DNA of 64,000 nt from NCBI RefSeq assembly GCF_016756595.1, contig NZ_AP023257.1:4294001-4358000 (forward strand), read 5' to 3'. Under the pieces are notes generated by a model that was not told the DNA's origin, searched no databases, and saw nothing but the letters and a program-made list of their open reading frames with translations. Positions 8,141-18,316 of this stretch are shown in pieces; the first letter of the stretch is position 1, and every line of letters starts with the position of its first letter. This stretch comes from Mesorhizobium sp. L-2-11 (GTDB taxonomy: Bacteria; Pseudomonadota; Alphaproteobacteria; Rhizobiales; Rhizobiaceae). The position numbers were made by a program, and so were the translations under genes.

Positions 8141-9073
8141 ATGAAACCGAAAATCTTCATAGACGGCGAGCACGGCACCACGGGTCTCCAGATCAGGGCG
8201 CTGCTGGCCGAGCGCAGCGACCTGGAGATCATCTCGATTCCGACTGAGCGCCGCAAGGAACCGGCAGCCAGGGCCGAGTTCCTCAACGCCGCCGATGTCG
8301 CGATCCTGTGCCTGCCGGACGCAGCCGCGAAAGAAAGCGTCTCGCTGATCAGCAACGACACGACCAGGGTTATCGACGCCTCGACTGCGCATCGCGTGGC
8401 AGAAGGTTGGGAATATGGTTTTGCCGAAATGGACAAGGATCAGGCCCGAAAAATCGCTTCGGCGAAGCGCGTCGCCAATCCGGGCTGCTGGCCGCAGGGC
8501 CCGATCGCGACGCTGAGGCCATTGGTGGAAGCAGGGCTGTTGCCGCCGGATTTTCCGGTCACCGTCAACGGCATTACCGGCTATTCGGGCGGCGGCCGGC
8601 CGATGATCGAGGACTATGTCGCCAAGGGCGAGGATGCCGCGGAATTCCTGCCCTACGGGCTGACCCTGCAGCACAAGCATGTGCCGGAGCTCAGGACCTA
8701 TGCAAAACTGTCGCATGATCCGATCATGCAGCCGGCGGTCGGCAATTTCGCGCAAGGCATGATCACCGTGGTGCCGCTGCAGCTCGGCGGCCTCGACTAT
8801 GTGCCGACCGGCGCCGATCTTCATGCGGCGATCGCCGACCATTTCGCCGCCATCGATGGCGGCGTGGTCGAGGTGGCGCCCTATGCGCAGCTCGAGCGCG
8901 TGCCGGAGATCGATCCGGAAACGTACAATGGCACCAACCGGATGATGCTCCATGTATTCGCCAACGACGACAGGGCCCAGGCGCTGCTGTTCGCCGTCTA
9001 TGACAATCTCGGCAAGGGCGCCTCGGGTGCTGCCGTGCAGAACATGGATCTGATGCTCGGCCTCAAGCACTGA
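8141..9073 (+). CDS. argC: N-acetyl-gamma-glutamyl-phosphate reductase (type 2)
   Basis: Third step of arginine biosynthesis: NADPH-dependent reduction of N-acetylglutamyl phosphate to the semialdehyde. The 310-residue length matches the shorter type-2 ArgC group. KIFIDGEHGTTGLQIR is the nucleotide-binding start and VANPGCWPQG carries the catalytic Cys116. The downstream kinase-like pseudogene starts immediately after the TGA stop (TGAATG), implying translational coupling. Confidence 0.95.
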   Translation: MKPKIFIDGEHGTTGLQIRALLAERSDLEIISIPTERRKEPAARAEFLNAADVAILCLPDAAAKESVSLISNDTTRVIDASTAHRVAEGWEYGFAEMDKDQARKIASAKRVANPGCWPQGPIATLRPLVEAGLLPPDFPVTVNGITGYSGGGRPMIEDYVAKGEDAAEFLPYGLTLQHKHVPELRTYAKLSHDPIMQPAVGNFAQGMITVVPLQLGGLDYVPTGADLHAAIADHFAAIDGGVVEVAPYAQLERVPEIDPETYNGTNRMMLHVFANDDRAQALLFAVYDNLGKGASGAAVQNMDLMLGLKH

Positions 9074-9908
9074 ATGGACGCTCCGGCATTTCCAAGCCGC
9101 TGGAAGGTCAGCGCGCCACAACTGATTGCCGAGACGTTCAGCAGCCGCATCTGGAAGGTTGTTCGCGAGGACGGCTCGCCGGCGATCGTCAAGGCCCTCA
9201 AAGCTTTCGACGACGTCGAAGACGAGTTGCGCGGCGAGCATTTCCTCGCCTGGCGGCGCGGCGAAGGCGCGGTACGGCTGCCGCGACGGCCACTGCATGC
9301 TGCTCGAATATGCCGGCGAAACCTTGCTGTCACAGGTTCTCGCCGAGCAGGGAGACAATGCCGCCACAGCAATCGCGGCCGAAGTGATGGCAAGACTGTT
9401 CTCGCCATCCGACCACCCTCCCCCACCGGATCTGCAGCCGCTGCGGATGCGGTTTTCCAGCCTGTTCAACAAGGCGAAGGTCGATCGCGACGCCGGCGAA
9501 CAGGGCCTCTACGTCGAAGCGGCGGCGACCGCGGAACGGCTGCTGGCCGATCCTGTCGCCATGCTGCCGCTGCATGGCGACCTGCATCACGACAACATCA
9601 TGCACGGACCGCGCGGCTGGCTGGCGATCGACCCGAAGGGCGTTCTCGGCGATCCCGGCTTCGACGCGGCGAACATGTTCTACAATCCGCTCGACCGCGA
9701 CGACCTTTGCCGTGATCCCCGGCGGATTGCCGAGATGGCCGAGATCTTCGCCAGGACGCTCGGCCAGACTCCGCCAGCCATCCTGGACCACGCCATTGCC
9801 TATGGCTGCCTGTCGGCGTCATGGCATCATGAAGACGGCAATGCGATCGACGAAAGCCGCGAATTGTCCATTGCCACGGCGATCAGGACGGTGCGGCTCA
9901 GCCTCTGA
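9074..9908 (+). pseudogene. Aminoglycoside/streptomycin 6-kinase-like gene, frameshifted
   Basis: The N-terminal frame begins directly after the argC stop: SRIWKVVREDGSPAIVKALK looks like an APH-type ATP-binding lobe. After about 9275-9295 the coding potential moves to another frame, with RDGHCMLLEYAGE, PLHGDLHHDNIMHG (catalytic loop) and WLAIDPKGVLGDPGFDAANMF (the Mg-binding DPK, with D for the DFG-like site), ending at 9908. Joining the two frames gives a complete kinase of about 278 residues. One indel in an otherwise unspoiled gene suggests a recent mutation or a sequencing error. Its 3' end overlaps the convergent ctaA by 11 bp. Confidence 0.75.
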
Positions 9909-10989
9909 CGGCGATCTGGTTGGGCATGGGATAAGCGCCCTTGGTGCCGCGCCAATGCGCTGCGGCAAATCCCAGCAGGACGAGCGCTAATGCCTGATGC
10001 GTCAGCGCCATGTGCAGCGGCACCTGCATCAGCAACGTGCCGATGCCGATCAAGGCCTGCACCAGCACCAGCAGAAACAGCAGCGTCGCGCGGCGCGCAT
10101 GGGTGGTGCCGGGCTGGCGGCGGTGCGTCGCGATCATGTGCCAAAGTGCTGCGGCGAAAATCGCGTAAGCGCCGAGCCGGTGGATGAACTGGACCGTCTT
10201 CGGGCTCTCGAAGAAGTTGCGCCATGCCGGCTCGAGGATCAACAGATCGCCGGGGATGAGCTTGCCGTCCATCAGCGGCCAGGTGTTGTAGCTCAGGCCG
10301 GCATCGAGCCCGGCGACCAGCCCGCCGAGATAGATCTGGATCAGCGCCAGCAGCACCAGAAAGCCGGCCAGACGCTGGGTCGAACGGTCGGCGGCGGGCT
10401 CGGAGTGCGGGGCCAATCCACGCGCGACCACCATGGTCGCGGTGAAGATCAGCGCGGCCAGGGTCAGATGCGTCGCCAGCCGGTACTGGCTGACGGAGAC
10501 GCGGTCGACCAGCCCGGACGCCACCATCCACCAGCCGATCGCGCCCTGCAGGCCGCCGAGAAGAAGAATTCCTAACAGTTTCGGCCCAAGACCGCGTTCG
10601 ATGCGGCGCGTCGCCCAGAAAAACACCAGCGGCACGGCGAAAACCACGCCGACACCGCGCGCCAGGATCCTGTGCAACCATTCCCACCAGAAGATCGACT
10701 TGAACGCTTCGATGCTCATGCCCTTGTTGAGCTCGGCATATTGCGGGATTTGCTGGTAGCGCTGGAACTCCTCCTGCCATTCGGAATCGTTGAGCGGCGG
10801 GATGACGCCGTGGATCGGCTTCCATTCGGTGATCGACAGGCCGGATTCGGTGAGCCTGGTGGCGCCGCCGACCAGCACCAGCACAAACAGCACCAGGAGC
10901 ACGACGTAGAGCCAGCCGCGCACCAGCGCCCGGTTACGCAGGTCGCGGTCGCGGGCCACGAAAGGCGCGGCAGCTGATATGGCAGCCAT
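9898..10989 (-). CDS. ctaA: Heme A synthase (COX15/CtaA family)
   Basis: Inner-membrane enzyme oxidising the C8 methyl of heme O to give heme A for aa3-type cytochrome oxidase. The 363-residue protein has about eight transmembrane helices. It has the family's N-terminal segment [19 protein letters not shown], heme-ligand His candidates in WWEWLHR and ATHLTLA, and in the second half QFIHRLGAY and ALTHQALA. The start at 10989 (MAAISAAAP) puts the first helix about 30 residues in, as in the family; upstream in-frame codons lack support. Confidence 0.93.
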   Translation of the reverse strand: MAAISAAAPFVARDRDLRNRALVRGWLYVVLLVLFVLVLVGGATRLTESGLSITEWKPIHGVIPPLNDSEWQEEFQRYQQIPQYAELNKGMSIEAFKSIFWWEWLHRILARGVGVVFAVPLVFFWATRRIERGLGPKLLGILLLGGLQGAIGWWMVASGLVDRVSVSQYRLATHLTLAALIFTATMVVARGLAPHSEPAADRSTQRLAGFLVLLALIQIYLGGLVAGLDAGLSYNTWPLMDGKLIPGDLLILEPAWRNFFESPKTVQFIHRLGAYAIFAAALWHMIATHRRQPGTTHARRATLLFLLVLVQALIGIGTLLMQVPLHMALTHQALALVLLGFAAAHWRGTKGAYPMPNQIAVRG

Positions 10990-11141
10990 AGACTTGTCCC
11001 GGCAGGTTGCAGTCGCGGATTGGTGAACCATCGCAATCCAACTGGCAAGTCCGGACAGCGCGGCACGCCGTCGCGCCGCTTCTTGGCTGTTGCGTGCCTC
11101 TTCCGTTGGGCCTAAGCGATAGCGATGAACCGGATCGCGAA

Positions 11142-11360
11142 ATGCCCATTTGTCTAAAAAAGCTGATCGGAACAATCCTGCTGGTGGCGCTGGTCATCGT
11201 CTATGCGCTGGTCGCATCGATTGTCGCGGTTGCCCAACTGGCAGAATCTGGACCGTGGGCGCATTTCCTGTTCTTCCTGCTCAGCGGCATGCTGTGGGTG
11301 CTGCCGGCCATGGGCATCATCAAATGGCTGATCCTGGAGCCGCCGCGACCGAAGAACTGA
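11142..11360 (+). CDS. Small DUF2842-type membrane protein
   Basis: A 72-residue protein, divergent from ctaA. It consists of two hydrophobic helices (about 9-31 and 43-62) joined by a short [12 protein letters not shown] turn and ending in LEPPRPKN. This composition and length fit DUF2842, a small alphaproteobacterial inner-membrane family of unknown function. The family assignment is from memory of its conserved PWAHF...[15 protein letters not shown] pattern. Confidence 0.7.
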   Translation: MPICLKKLIGTILLVALVIVYALVASIVAVAQLAESGPWAHFLFFLLSGMLWVLPAMGIIKWLILEPPRPKN

Positions 11361-11597
11361 GGCGCGCCGTTAGATGGTGAAAGCCTGACGCCCGAGCCAG
11401 GGTGGTTTCTGCCTTCTGCGTCGCCGATCGGAACGCACAGGCTGCGCCGGTCATCGCCGAACCACTACTCAGGCGTCCCGTTCGGGGTCACGACCTCTCA
11501 GCAGACCTTCGCGGCTCGCCGGCAATGGAGATAGGATGAAGGTCGGAGACTGCCAGTTCGCTGGCAGAATGACTCCGCGGCCGCAGGCGACGACTCT

Positions 11598-12785
11598 CTA
11601 CTCGGTCATGTCGTCCTTCGGTCCCGGCTTCGCGACCAGCCGTCTCAACGCCGCCAGCCCGAGCACCGGCCCGGGCACCAGCATCAGGAAAACATACTGC
11701 GGTCCGACGGTTTCGATCAACCGAGCAAGCAGCGCGATCGAAACGATCGTGATCGAAAAGCCGATGCAATTGGCGATCGTCAGCGCCGAGCCGACGAGCC
11801 TCGGCGGGGCGAAACGGGCGTTGAGCGTGGAGAATTGCGGCGAGTCGCCGGCAACGACCACGCCCCAGAACAACAGGAAGGCGAGGAACACCGGCAAGGG
11901 CGCCAGGAATGCCAGCGGCGAGACGAGGCAGCACAGGCCGGACGCCGACAACTGCATATAGGCGACGCGCGCGCTGCCTATCCCCCGCGAAACGTAGCCG
12001 CCGACCATGCAGCCGAGAAAACCGGTGGCGATCACCGCGAAGCTCCACACCGAAACCGCCGCGCCGTCGCTGCCGAGGCGCGCCGCCAGCAGCACCGGCA
12101 GGAACGCGTAGAACGCGTAGAGCTCCCACATATGGCCGAAATAGCCGAAGGCCGACGCCCGGAATTCGGCCGAGCGGAAGATCGTCGCGAATGCGGCCGG
12201 ATCGAACTTCGCGCCCGCTCTGAGCTGCGGCCCGTCCGGCACGAGAAGAAACATTGCCAGACCGCCGGCGATCGATATCGCCGAGACCGACAGGATTACG
12301 CCCTGCCAAGGCAGGTCGCCGCCCAGGCCGCGGATGAGATGGGGAAATGCCGTTCCGAGAACCAGCGCCCCGACCAGCCAGCCAAGCGCGAGCCCGAGGT
12401 CGCGGTCATACCAGCCCGACGCGATCTTCATGCCTACGGGATACATGCCGGCGAGAAAGAAGCCGGTTGCGAACCGCGCCGCGAGCCGGGGCAGGAACTC
12501 GCCGCTCGCCAGCGTCGCGGCATTGGCCGCCGCGCCGGCGAGCGTGGAAAGAAAGAAGATGATACGCGGTGAGTAGCGGTCGGCGATCGCCAGCCAGGCG
12601 AAGACCAGCGTGCCGGCGATGAAGCCGAGCTGCACGGCGATCGTGATGTCACCGAGGGCGGACGCCGGCAGGCCGGCGCTGCGCTGCAGGTCGGGCATCA
12701 CCGCATTGCCGGCGAACCACAGTGATGTCGCGGCGAACTGCGAGATGACGATCGTCGGCAGGATGCGGGCAGGAACGGCGGGCAA
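11598..12785 (-). CDS. MFS transporter
   Basis: A 395-residue major facilitator with about 12 transmembrane helices. The MFS loop-2/3 signature is seen as LAIADRYSPRI, and FATGFFLAGMYPVGMKIASGWY is a strong helix-4/5 region. I place the start at a TTG (12785) because a good ribosome binding site (AGGA, 7 nt away) precedes it; the only upstream ATG nearby is out of frame. The substrate is unknown. No linked regulator is seen. Confidence 0.8.
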   Translation of the reverse strand: MPAVPARILPTIVISQFAATSLWFAGNAVMPDLQRSAGLPASALGDITIAVQLGFIAGTLVFAWLAIADRYSPRIIFFLSTLAGAAANAATLASGEFLPRLAARFATGFFLAGMYPVGMKIASGWYDRDLGLALGWLVGALVLGTAFPHLIRGLGGDLPWQGVILSVSAISIAGGLAMFLLVPDGPQLRAGAKFDPAAFATIFRSAEFRASAFGYFGHMWELYAFYAFLPVLLAARLGSDGAAVSVWSFAVIATGFLGCMVGGYVSRGIGSARVAYMQLSASGLCCLVSPLAFLAPLPVFLAFLLFWGVVVAGDSPQFSTLNARFAPPRLVGSALTIANCIGFSITIVSIALLARLIETVGPQYVFLMLVPGPVLGLAALRRLVAKPGPKDDMTE

Positions 12786-13074
12786 GGTGGAATCCTCGTC
12801 ATGACGTTTTGAATGGTTCCTAGCACGCTGCGCCGCGCGGCAGCAGTGACAGGTCGCCGGCGGCTTGCCAGCCAGTCCTTCGCGGCCACCCGCGGGGAAG
12901 AACGCCACGGCGGCTGCTTGTCACCATTTGCCGCTCTGGCGCCTTGCGGGAGCGAACCGCGATATGATGAAAGCGACGCGGCAACGTACCGATGCGCTCA
13001 GGGGCCGGCCGAATGATCGAGAAGAGCGCGTTGCTGCTCCAAGGCGCGCTTGAGATCACCCGCGCGCGGCTCTA

Positions 13075-13305
13075 CTAGTCCGAAAACCTCACGCTCACGC
13101 CGCGCTGCCGAAAATAGGCCTGCATCAGCTTGCGCCCCGAACGGTTGTTCTGCGCCAGCCTGGCCGGATCGAACACCGCCTGTTTTAGCCCTTCTCGTGC
13201 CAGCGCCATTTTAAGCGTCGCGATATGTGCGTCGATATCGGCATTGTCCGCCCTGAGGGAGGCATAGATACTCTCGGTCGCCTCGGCCACGGTCGGTTCG
13301 CTCAC
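13075..13305 (-). CDS. Conserved-looking small hypothetical protein
   Basis: A 76-residue soluble, mainly helical protein starting with GTG after AAGGA. The sequence has a balanced amino-acid composition (SIYASLRADNADIDAH, then MALAREGLKQAVFDPARL and GRKLMQAYFRQRGV). I do not recognise the family. The basic C-terminal helix could bind nucleic acid, but this is a guess. Confidence 0.6.
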   Translation of the reverse strand: MSEPTVAEATESIYASLRADNADIDAHIATLKMALAREGLKQAVFDPARLAQNNRSGRKLMQAYFRQRGVSVRFSD

Positions 13306-13638
13306 AGGTGTCGTCCTTTGGTTGGTTGAGCGGCGGCTTACCACAGAATCGCGGCTCCGCCGATACCGATGAGACCGTCAATCGTCTCTACCGGCATAGC
13401 AGGTTCCTGGCGCGACCCGACGCCCAGGTGGTCGCTGGAGATATCTGCTTTCTGGCAACCGCAAAATTGGACCTAGATCCAAGTTTGGGCGCATTGCCGC
13501 CCGGCAGCCATGGGCAATCGCTAGTGTCTCTGATCGCATTTCTGCTAAGGCTGGGAAGCAAATCGCCCGCGATGTCACCAACTGACGAAGGGGCGCAACG
13601 GGCTGATGGGCCTCTTGTCTTGACGGAGGAGCGCTAGG
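13306..13638. other. Intergenic region without a recognisable gene
   Basis: 333 bp between a minus-strand small gene and a plus-strand methyltransferase gene. An open frame spans much of it but has no ribosome binding site and an unconvincing composition. The methyltransferase ribosome binding site (GGAGGAG) is at its right edge. Confidence 0.4.
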
Positions 13639-14265
13639 ATGAGCACCGACCGGGATACCGTGCGGTCCTATGATGCGGTCGCGGCGGAGTACGCTGCCGA
13701 GGCCGCGGCGATGCCCGAATGGGTCGCGACAGAGATCGATGCGTTCGTGACCGAGCTGGGTGGCTCTGGCAGGGTGCTGGAGATCGGAAGCGGTGGCGGG
13801 CGAGATGCCCTTGAGCTTGAGAAGCGGGGGATCAGCGTCCGGCGCACCGACATTTCGAAGGGTTTCGTCGAACTGCTTCGCGAGAGCGGCTTCGAGGCCG
13901 ACCTGTTGGATCCGCTGACCGAAGACCTGGCCGACCCGCAGCGTCCCGGCACGCCATACGACGGGATCTGGGCCTGTGCCTGCCTGATTCACGTCGCGCG
14001 CGAGGATTTCGGCACTGTGCTTGGACGGCTTGCCGAGGCGACCCGGCCCGGTGGCCGACTGCACGCCTCGGTCAGAGAGGGCGATGGCGAGGATGTGTCG
14101 ACACACGGCTGCGCTGCAGCGCCTCGGCGCTACGTCGAGACGTACTGGCGCGAGTCTGCCCTGCGGTCCGCACTCACAGACGCCGGCTGGATCGTCAGCG
14201 AGGTACGCCGGTGCATCGGAAAGCGTGATGATCGATGGCTGAGCGTTCGGGCGAGTCGGGCGTGA
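13639..14265 (+). CDS. Class I SAM-dependent methyltransferase
   Basis: A 208-residue methyltransferase with SAM-binding motif I VLEIGSGGGRDALELEKRG (about 46-64), acidic loop VRRTDISKGFVELLR, and post-motif YDGIWACACLIHVAREDF, then RPGGRLHASVREGDGE. It resembles the UbiE/Tellurite-resistance-like small-molecule methyltransferases; the substrate is unknown. GGAGGAG precedes the ATG. Confidence 0.85.
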   Translation: MSTDRDTVRSYDAVAAEYAAEAAAMPEWVATEIDAFVTELGGSGRVLEIGSGGGRDALELEKRGISVRRTDISKGFVELLRESGFEADLLDPLTEDLADPQRPGTPYDGIWACACLIHVAREDFGTVLGRLAEATRPGGRLHASVREGDGEDVSTHGCAAAPRRYVETYWRESALRSALTDAGWIVSEVRRCIGKRDDRWLSVRASRA

Positions 14266-14499
14266 CGCACAGCGACCTTGCGGAGAAGGTCAGCATTCGG
14301 CCTCCCCTGGTACGAGACCCGCCGGCGGCGGCGACAGCGACAGGGGTGGCAAGGCATGCTGGACATCGAGAAGGAAACTGCGACGAGGATCATCGACGCG
14401 CTGGCGGTCGCCATCGACGGCGGAGATAAAGCGCTCGCTGCTCACTTTCCGCTTCCGGATTGCGCCACAAATATGGTGCAAACCGGAAAGGAGCGTTCC

Positions 14500-14724
14500 A
14501 TGGATGAGAGGCATATCTACAAGGTGGTTGAGCTCGTAGGCTCATCAGGTGAGAGCATCGACGATGCTATTCGCGTGGCGATCGCCCGCGCCGGAAAGAC
14601 GCTCAGGAACTTGCGTTGGTTCGAGGTAACGCAGACGCGCGGCCATGTTGAGAATGGTGAGGTTCGTCACTTCCAGGTGAGTTTGAAGGCTGGTTTCACG
14701 CTCGACGACGGTGAAGGCGGCTAG
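14500..14724 (+). CDS. Dodecin family flavin-binding protein
   Basis: A 74-residue protein matching dodecins, small proteins that assemble as hollow dodecamers storing riboflavin or FMN. The order is typical: [20 protein letters not shown], a long helix [18 protein letters not shown], the flavin-stacking Trp in RWFEV, then a beta strand [14 protein letters not shown]. The start at 14500 is set by AAGGAG 8 nt upstream, although the frame is open further upstream. Confidence 0.9.
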   Translation: MDERHIYKVVELVGSSGESIDDAIRVAIARAGKTLRNLRWFEVTQTRGHVENGEVRHFQVSLKAGFTLDDGEGG

Positions 14725-15108
14725 GGTATCAGCCGGCGCCGAAGCGAATGAGGGGCGCAGTTGCCACGCACCACGCTCCCCGTCGATCCATTCGCGCATG
14801 CGAACAGGATAGTTGCGCCATAAGCCGCCGTTCCCGACAGTTCTCCGGACCGGACGTTCACGCTCCGGCAGGTGTCTACCCCTGAGCGGCCTCTACCGAA
14901 CGGCGACCAACGAGTCAGCAGGAACCCTGAACGGACCTTCCTGTACTCTTTTGCTGCCGACAGCGGACATTCGCTGAAACCAGCACTGATGATCGGAGAC
15001 CTGTGTCGGCCCCTGACCAATGTTCGGAATGGGGCCCATAGCGGCAATGGACATCGTGGCATGGCACAAATACCATCGGCGGAACCTGGGCCCTAAGGCA
15101 TCATCTAA
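14725..15108. other. Intergenic region without a recognisable gene
   Basis: 384 bp between dodecin and the cyclase gene. Several frames are short or run antisense. I see no clear promoter hexamers or hairpin terminator. The DNA looks like decayed coding sequence, but no family can be named. Confidence 0.35.
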
Positions 15109-16839
15109 ATGGCCGATGAACGCGCCAAACGCCGCCTTGCCGCCATCGCCGTCGCTGACGTCGTGGGGTACTCGCGCCTCATGGAGGCCGACGAGGCGGG
15201 AACGCTGGCGGCGCTGAGGGAACAGCGGAAGAGCGTCTTGGAGCCGATAGTGCGCGACCATGAGGGCCGCATTGTCAAGGTCATGGGCGATGGCGCGCTG
15301 GTGGAGTTCGCCAGTGCGGTCAATGCAGTTAAGGCGGCGCTGGACCTGCAGGAGAAGATGGCCGAGGTCAACACGCTTTTGGGCGAGGATAGACGCATCC
15401 TTCTGCGCATCGGCATCAATCTTGGCGATATCATTGGCGAGGGATCCGATGTCTACGGCGACGGCGTCAACGTAGCCGCGCGGCTGGAGGCGTTGGCGGA
15501 GCCGGGCGGGATCTGCGTTTCGGCAAAGGTGCGCGATGAACTGCGTGGCAAGGGCGCTCATGTCTTCGACGAGATGGGAGAGGTCGAACTCAAGAACATT
15601 GCCAATCCGGTGCGCGTGTTCAGAATCGTGAACGGTGTGGCGCCGGCACCCGTCGGACCTGCGTTGTCGCTTCCCGACAAGCCGTCGATCGCGGTCCTGC
15701 CTTTCACCAACATGAGCGGCGATCCTGAACAGCAATATTTCTCAGACGGCATCACTGAGGATATCATCACCGAACTATCACGCTCCCGTGCGCTGTTCGT
15801 CATTGCCCGGAACTCGTCGTTTCAGTATCGCGACAAAGCGGTGGACGTGCGCCGGGTCGCGCGCGACCTCGGCGTGCGCTACGTCATCGAGGGCAGCGTC
15901 CGCAAAATGGGCGGCCGGATTCGCATCACGGCGCAGCTGATCGACGCCGTTCCAGGCAATCATCTGTGGAGCGAGCGTTTCGACCGCAGGATCGAGGACC
16001 TATTCGACGTTCAGGACGAGTTGACACACACCGTCGTCGCAACCGTGGTGGGCCGGCTGGAGGACGCCGAAATCAGGATGGCGTCAAACAGGCGGACCGA
16101 CAGCCTACCGGCATATGACTGTCTGCTCCGCGGTATTCAGCAATTGCGTGGGTTCGGCATGGAAAACAACCGTCGTGCTCGCGAGTTGTTCGAGCAGGCC
16201 GTTTCTCTCGATCCGCAATACGCTATGGGCCACGCCTATCTGGCCCTGTCACTTCTGGTCGAGAATAACTACGGTGCCGCGTCGGATGCGATCAAACAAC
16301 GGGCATTGGAGGTGGCCATGACTGCTGTCCGGCTGGACCCGCGCGAAAGCCGATGTCACACGTTCCTCGGGCAGATCCACCGATTCCGCGATGAGTACGA
16401 TCTAGCGATAACGCACCTCGAAAATGGTGTGGCGCTCAACCCCAACGACGTGGTCGGCATAGTGCACTTGAGCGCGGTGTTTGGCGTGTCCGGTCGCGCC
16501 GAAGAGGGCATCGAGTTGGCTCGCCGAGCCATCAGACTTGATCCTTATGTTAAGTTTGCCTGGGGTACCCTCGCCTTCTGTCTATACGCCGTGAGGCGCT
16601 ATGAAGAAGCCCTGGCGGCAAACCGGAAGCTCGGGCACGAGTTGTCGCCGTGGATGATGGCGCGCGAGTCAGCCTGCCTGGCGCAGCTTGGGCGTCTCGA
16701 CGAAGCTCGCGCCAAAGCCGCAGAGGTGCTCCGCCGCAAGCCCGGTTTCAGCGTGCGGGCGGAGATGCCGCACTACCGATATCCTGCCGATGCCGAGCAT
16801 CTGCGCGAAGGCTTGCTGAAGGCAGGTCTTCCCGAATGA
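15109..16839 (+). CDS. Class III adenylate cyclase with TolB-like and TPR domains
   Basis: A 576-residue soluble protein of a type abundant in rhizobia. The N-terminal cyclase homology domain (about 8-180) is catalytically complete: metal Asp17 (VADVVGYSR) and Asp61 (VMGDGALVEF), adenine-site Lys57 and Asp114, and transition-state Asn121 and Arg125 (VNVAARLE). A TolB-like domain follows (about 190-330, PSIAVLPFTNMSGDPEQQYF, HLWSERFDR), then TPR-like helices to the end. It probably makes cAMP in response to an unknown intracellular partner bound by the C-terminal domains. It stands alone. Confidence 0.9.
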   Translation: MADERAKRRLAAIAVADVVGYSRLMEADEAGTLAALREQRKSVLEPIVRDHEGRIVKVMGDGALVEFASAVNAVKAALDLQEKMAEVNTLLGEDRRILLRIGINLGDIIGEGSDVYGDGVNVAARLEALAEPGGICVSAKVRDELRGKGAHVFDEMGEVELKNIANPVRVFRIVNGVAPAPVGPALSLPDKPSIAVLPFTNMSGDPEQQYFSDGITEDIITELSRSRALFVIARNSSFQYRDKAVDVRRVARDLGVRYVIEGSVRKMGGRIRITAQLIDAVPGNHLWSERFDRRIEDLFDVQDELTHTVVATVVGRLEDAEIRMASNRRTDSLPAYDCLLRGIQQLRGFGMENNRRARELFEQAVSLDPQYAMGHAYLALSLLVENNYGAASDAIKQRALEVAMTAVRLDPRESRCHTFLGQIHRFRDEYDLAITHLENGVALNPNDVVGIVHLSAVFGVSGRAEEGIELARRAIRLDPYVKFAWGTLAFCLYAVRRYEEALAANRKLGHELSPWMMARESACLAQLGRLDEARAKAAEVLRRKPGFSVRAEMPHYRYPADAEHLREGLLKAGLPE

Positions 16840-17601
16840 AGTGAACGTCCGTCTTGCATCGACTCCAGCCGAAACGCGAAGATCCGCTTTGGAGAAGCCC
16901 CAGCAACGTCCGGAAAATGGCGCATCTTTCCAATCGGCTGAGGGAATGGGAGCGTCTGCTCACCACCTAACCGCGACATAAAACGCTCCGTGGCTGTACG
17001 GCAGAACCGAATCCTTCGGCCGGCTCGGTCGCGCTGGAAAGCGGCAACCAACGGCCGCCAAGGCTCGCTGCGGATTTAGGCTTGCTTGTAGCCGGCATGG
17101 CGCGCCGAGTGGTCATTCAAGCGCGGCAGCGCTGCAATCAGTGGCCAGAAGGACGTCGATGCCGCACTGGCCGACATGGAAAGCCGCATCAACGAATTGC
17201 TCGCCAACATTTGACCGCGGGGCGAACACTCCACCCCACGGCAGGAAACAGTCGTGGAGGTATGGTGGTGCAGAAGCCCCTCGCGATACGGACACCCAGG
17301 ATGTGCTCCGCGTTGCGAGGTGGTCTGTTTTAAACCAAAGAAAGTGGGCGGAGCCGCGCTTTGTGCATTAACGGTCAGCAAATGGCGCGTCCGCTGATTC
17401 AAATACCTACCTGACTCGCAGAACGCCAGAATCGAGCACCGATCGACTGGCTGGAATGGTGAGCCGACTTTCAGTCGCACGGCTGAACGGCGCAAATGCG
17501 CGCCAGAACGCGGCGCCGGCACGGAATGGCTCGTCAACGGAGTTGCGGTCGCGCGATCCTTTGCGTCATACTACGCAGGTACGCGGAGAGGGGCCGGCAT
17601 C
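16840..17601. other. Long non-coding gap with gene remnants
   Basis: 762 bp with no intact gene. The only recognisable item is the binding-protein C-terminal scrap at 17092-17214. The ribosome binding site of the next gene (GGAGAGGGGCC) lies at 17583-17598. Confidence 0.5.
17092..17214 (+). pseudogene. C-terminal remnant of a sugar ABC transporter substrate-binding protein
   Basis: Reading frame 17092-17214 follows an in-frame stop and ends SAAISGQKDVDAALADMES... and RINELLANI before TGA. This is the characteristic helical C-terminus of group-1 extracellular solute-binding proteins. The rest of the gene, and any permease, is gone, so it marks a deleted ABC operon. Confidence 0.5.
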
Positions 17602-18252
17602 ATGCAAGACGACGAGAGCAGTCTTCGGCGCCGTTTCCGCGATGTCATCACGAGCGAAGAGCAATTGCGAACGGTGTTGGGGGCGCCCACAGACCGAGCG
17701 GTTGCCAAGATCGTTCGAGTAATTGACGAACATGCTCGCCGCTTCATTGCTCACGCGCCTTTTGTGTTCGTAGCGTCCGCCGGGGCCGATGGCATGCTCG
17801 ACGTCTCGCCAAAGGGCGATCCCGCCGGCTTCGTCAAGGTGCTGGACGAAAGAACTCTCGCCATTCCAGACCGCCCCGGCAATCGTCGACTCGATACTTT
17901 CCGTAACGTCCTGAGCAACCCGAATGTCGGCCTGATTTTCGTAATCCCCGGTGTGACCTACACCCTTCGCGTGTCCGGCAGGGCGCTCATTGTCCGCGAT
18001 GCTGAGCTGCGTGAGGCCATGGCTGTCAACCGTAAGCTCCCGGAGCACATACTCGTCATCGAGATCTCGCACGTACTTTCTCATTGTCCAAAATGCATGG
18101 TCCGCTCGGGGTTGTGGCAGCCGGAAGCGTGGCCTGATACCAGCAACGTTCCGTCGTTTGCGGAGATGTTGGTCGCCCACGGCAAACTCGCGGAGACGGT
18201 TGAGGAGATGCAAACGATCATCGACACGGGTAATCGCGACCGGCTCTACTAA
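17602..18252 (+). CDS. Pyridoxamine 5'-phosphate oxidase-like FMN-binding protein
   Basis: A 216-residue split-barrel flavoprotein. APFVFVASAGADGMLDVSPKGDPAGFVKVLDERTLAIPDRPGNRR is the FMN-binding region seen in the MSMEG_1061/DR2398-type PPOX subfamily. GVTYTLRVSGRALIVRDAEL and HCPKCMVRSGLW follow; the HCPKC pair is also typical of that group. It probably acts as a cofactor-dependent reductase on an unknown substrate. The subfamily assignment is from memory. Confidence 0.85.
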   Translation: MQDDESSLRRRFRDVITSEEQLRTVLGAPTDRAVAKIVRVIDEHARRFIAHAPFVFVASAGADGMLDVSPKGDPAGFVKVLDERTLAIPDRPGNRRLDTFRNVLSNPNVGLIFVIPGVTYTLRVSGRALIVRDAELREAMAVNRKLPEHILVIEISHVLSHCPKCMVRSGLWQPEAWPDTSNVPSFAEMLVAHGKLAETVEEMQTIIDTGNRDRLY

Positions 18253-18316
18253 CTTGATGAACCACCGGTTGCCGGCTTCATGCTGCGCGAGTGCTACTCT
18301 GCCAACAGAGGGGATC

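Noticed and set aside
13378..14106. 242-codon minus-strand frame across the methyltransferase gene
   Set aside because: Overlaps a clear methyltransferase with a strong ribosome binding site; no domain logic of its own.
14278..14499. N-terminal extension of the dodecin gene or a separate small gene
   Set aside because: The frame is open, but the ribosome binding site and the length of the dodecin family support the start at 14500; no signal supports a separate product.
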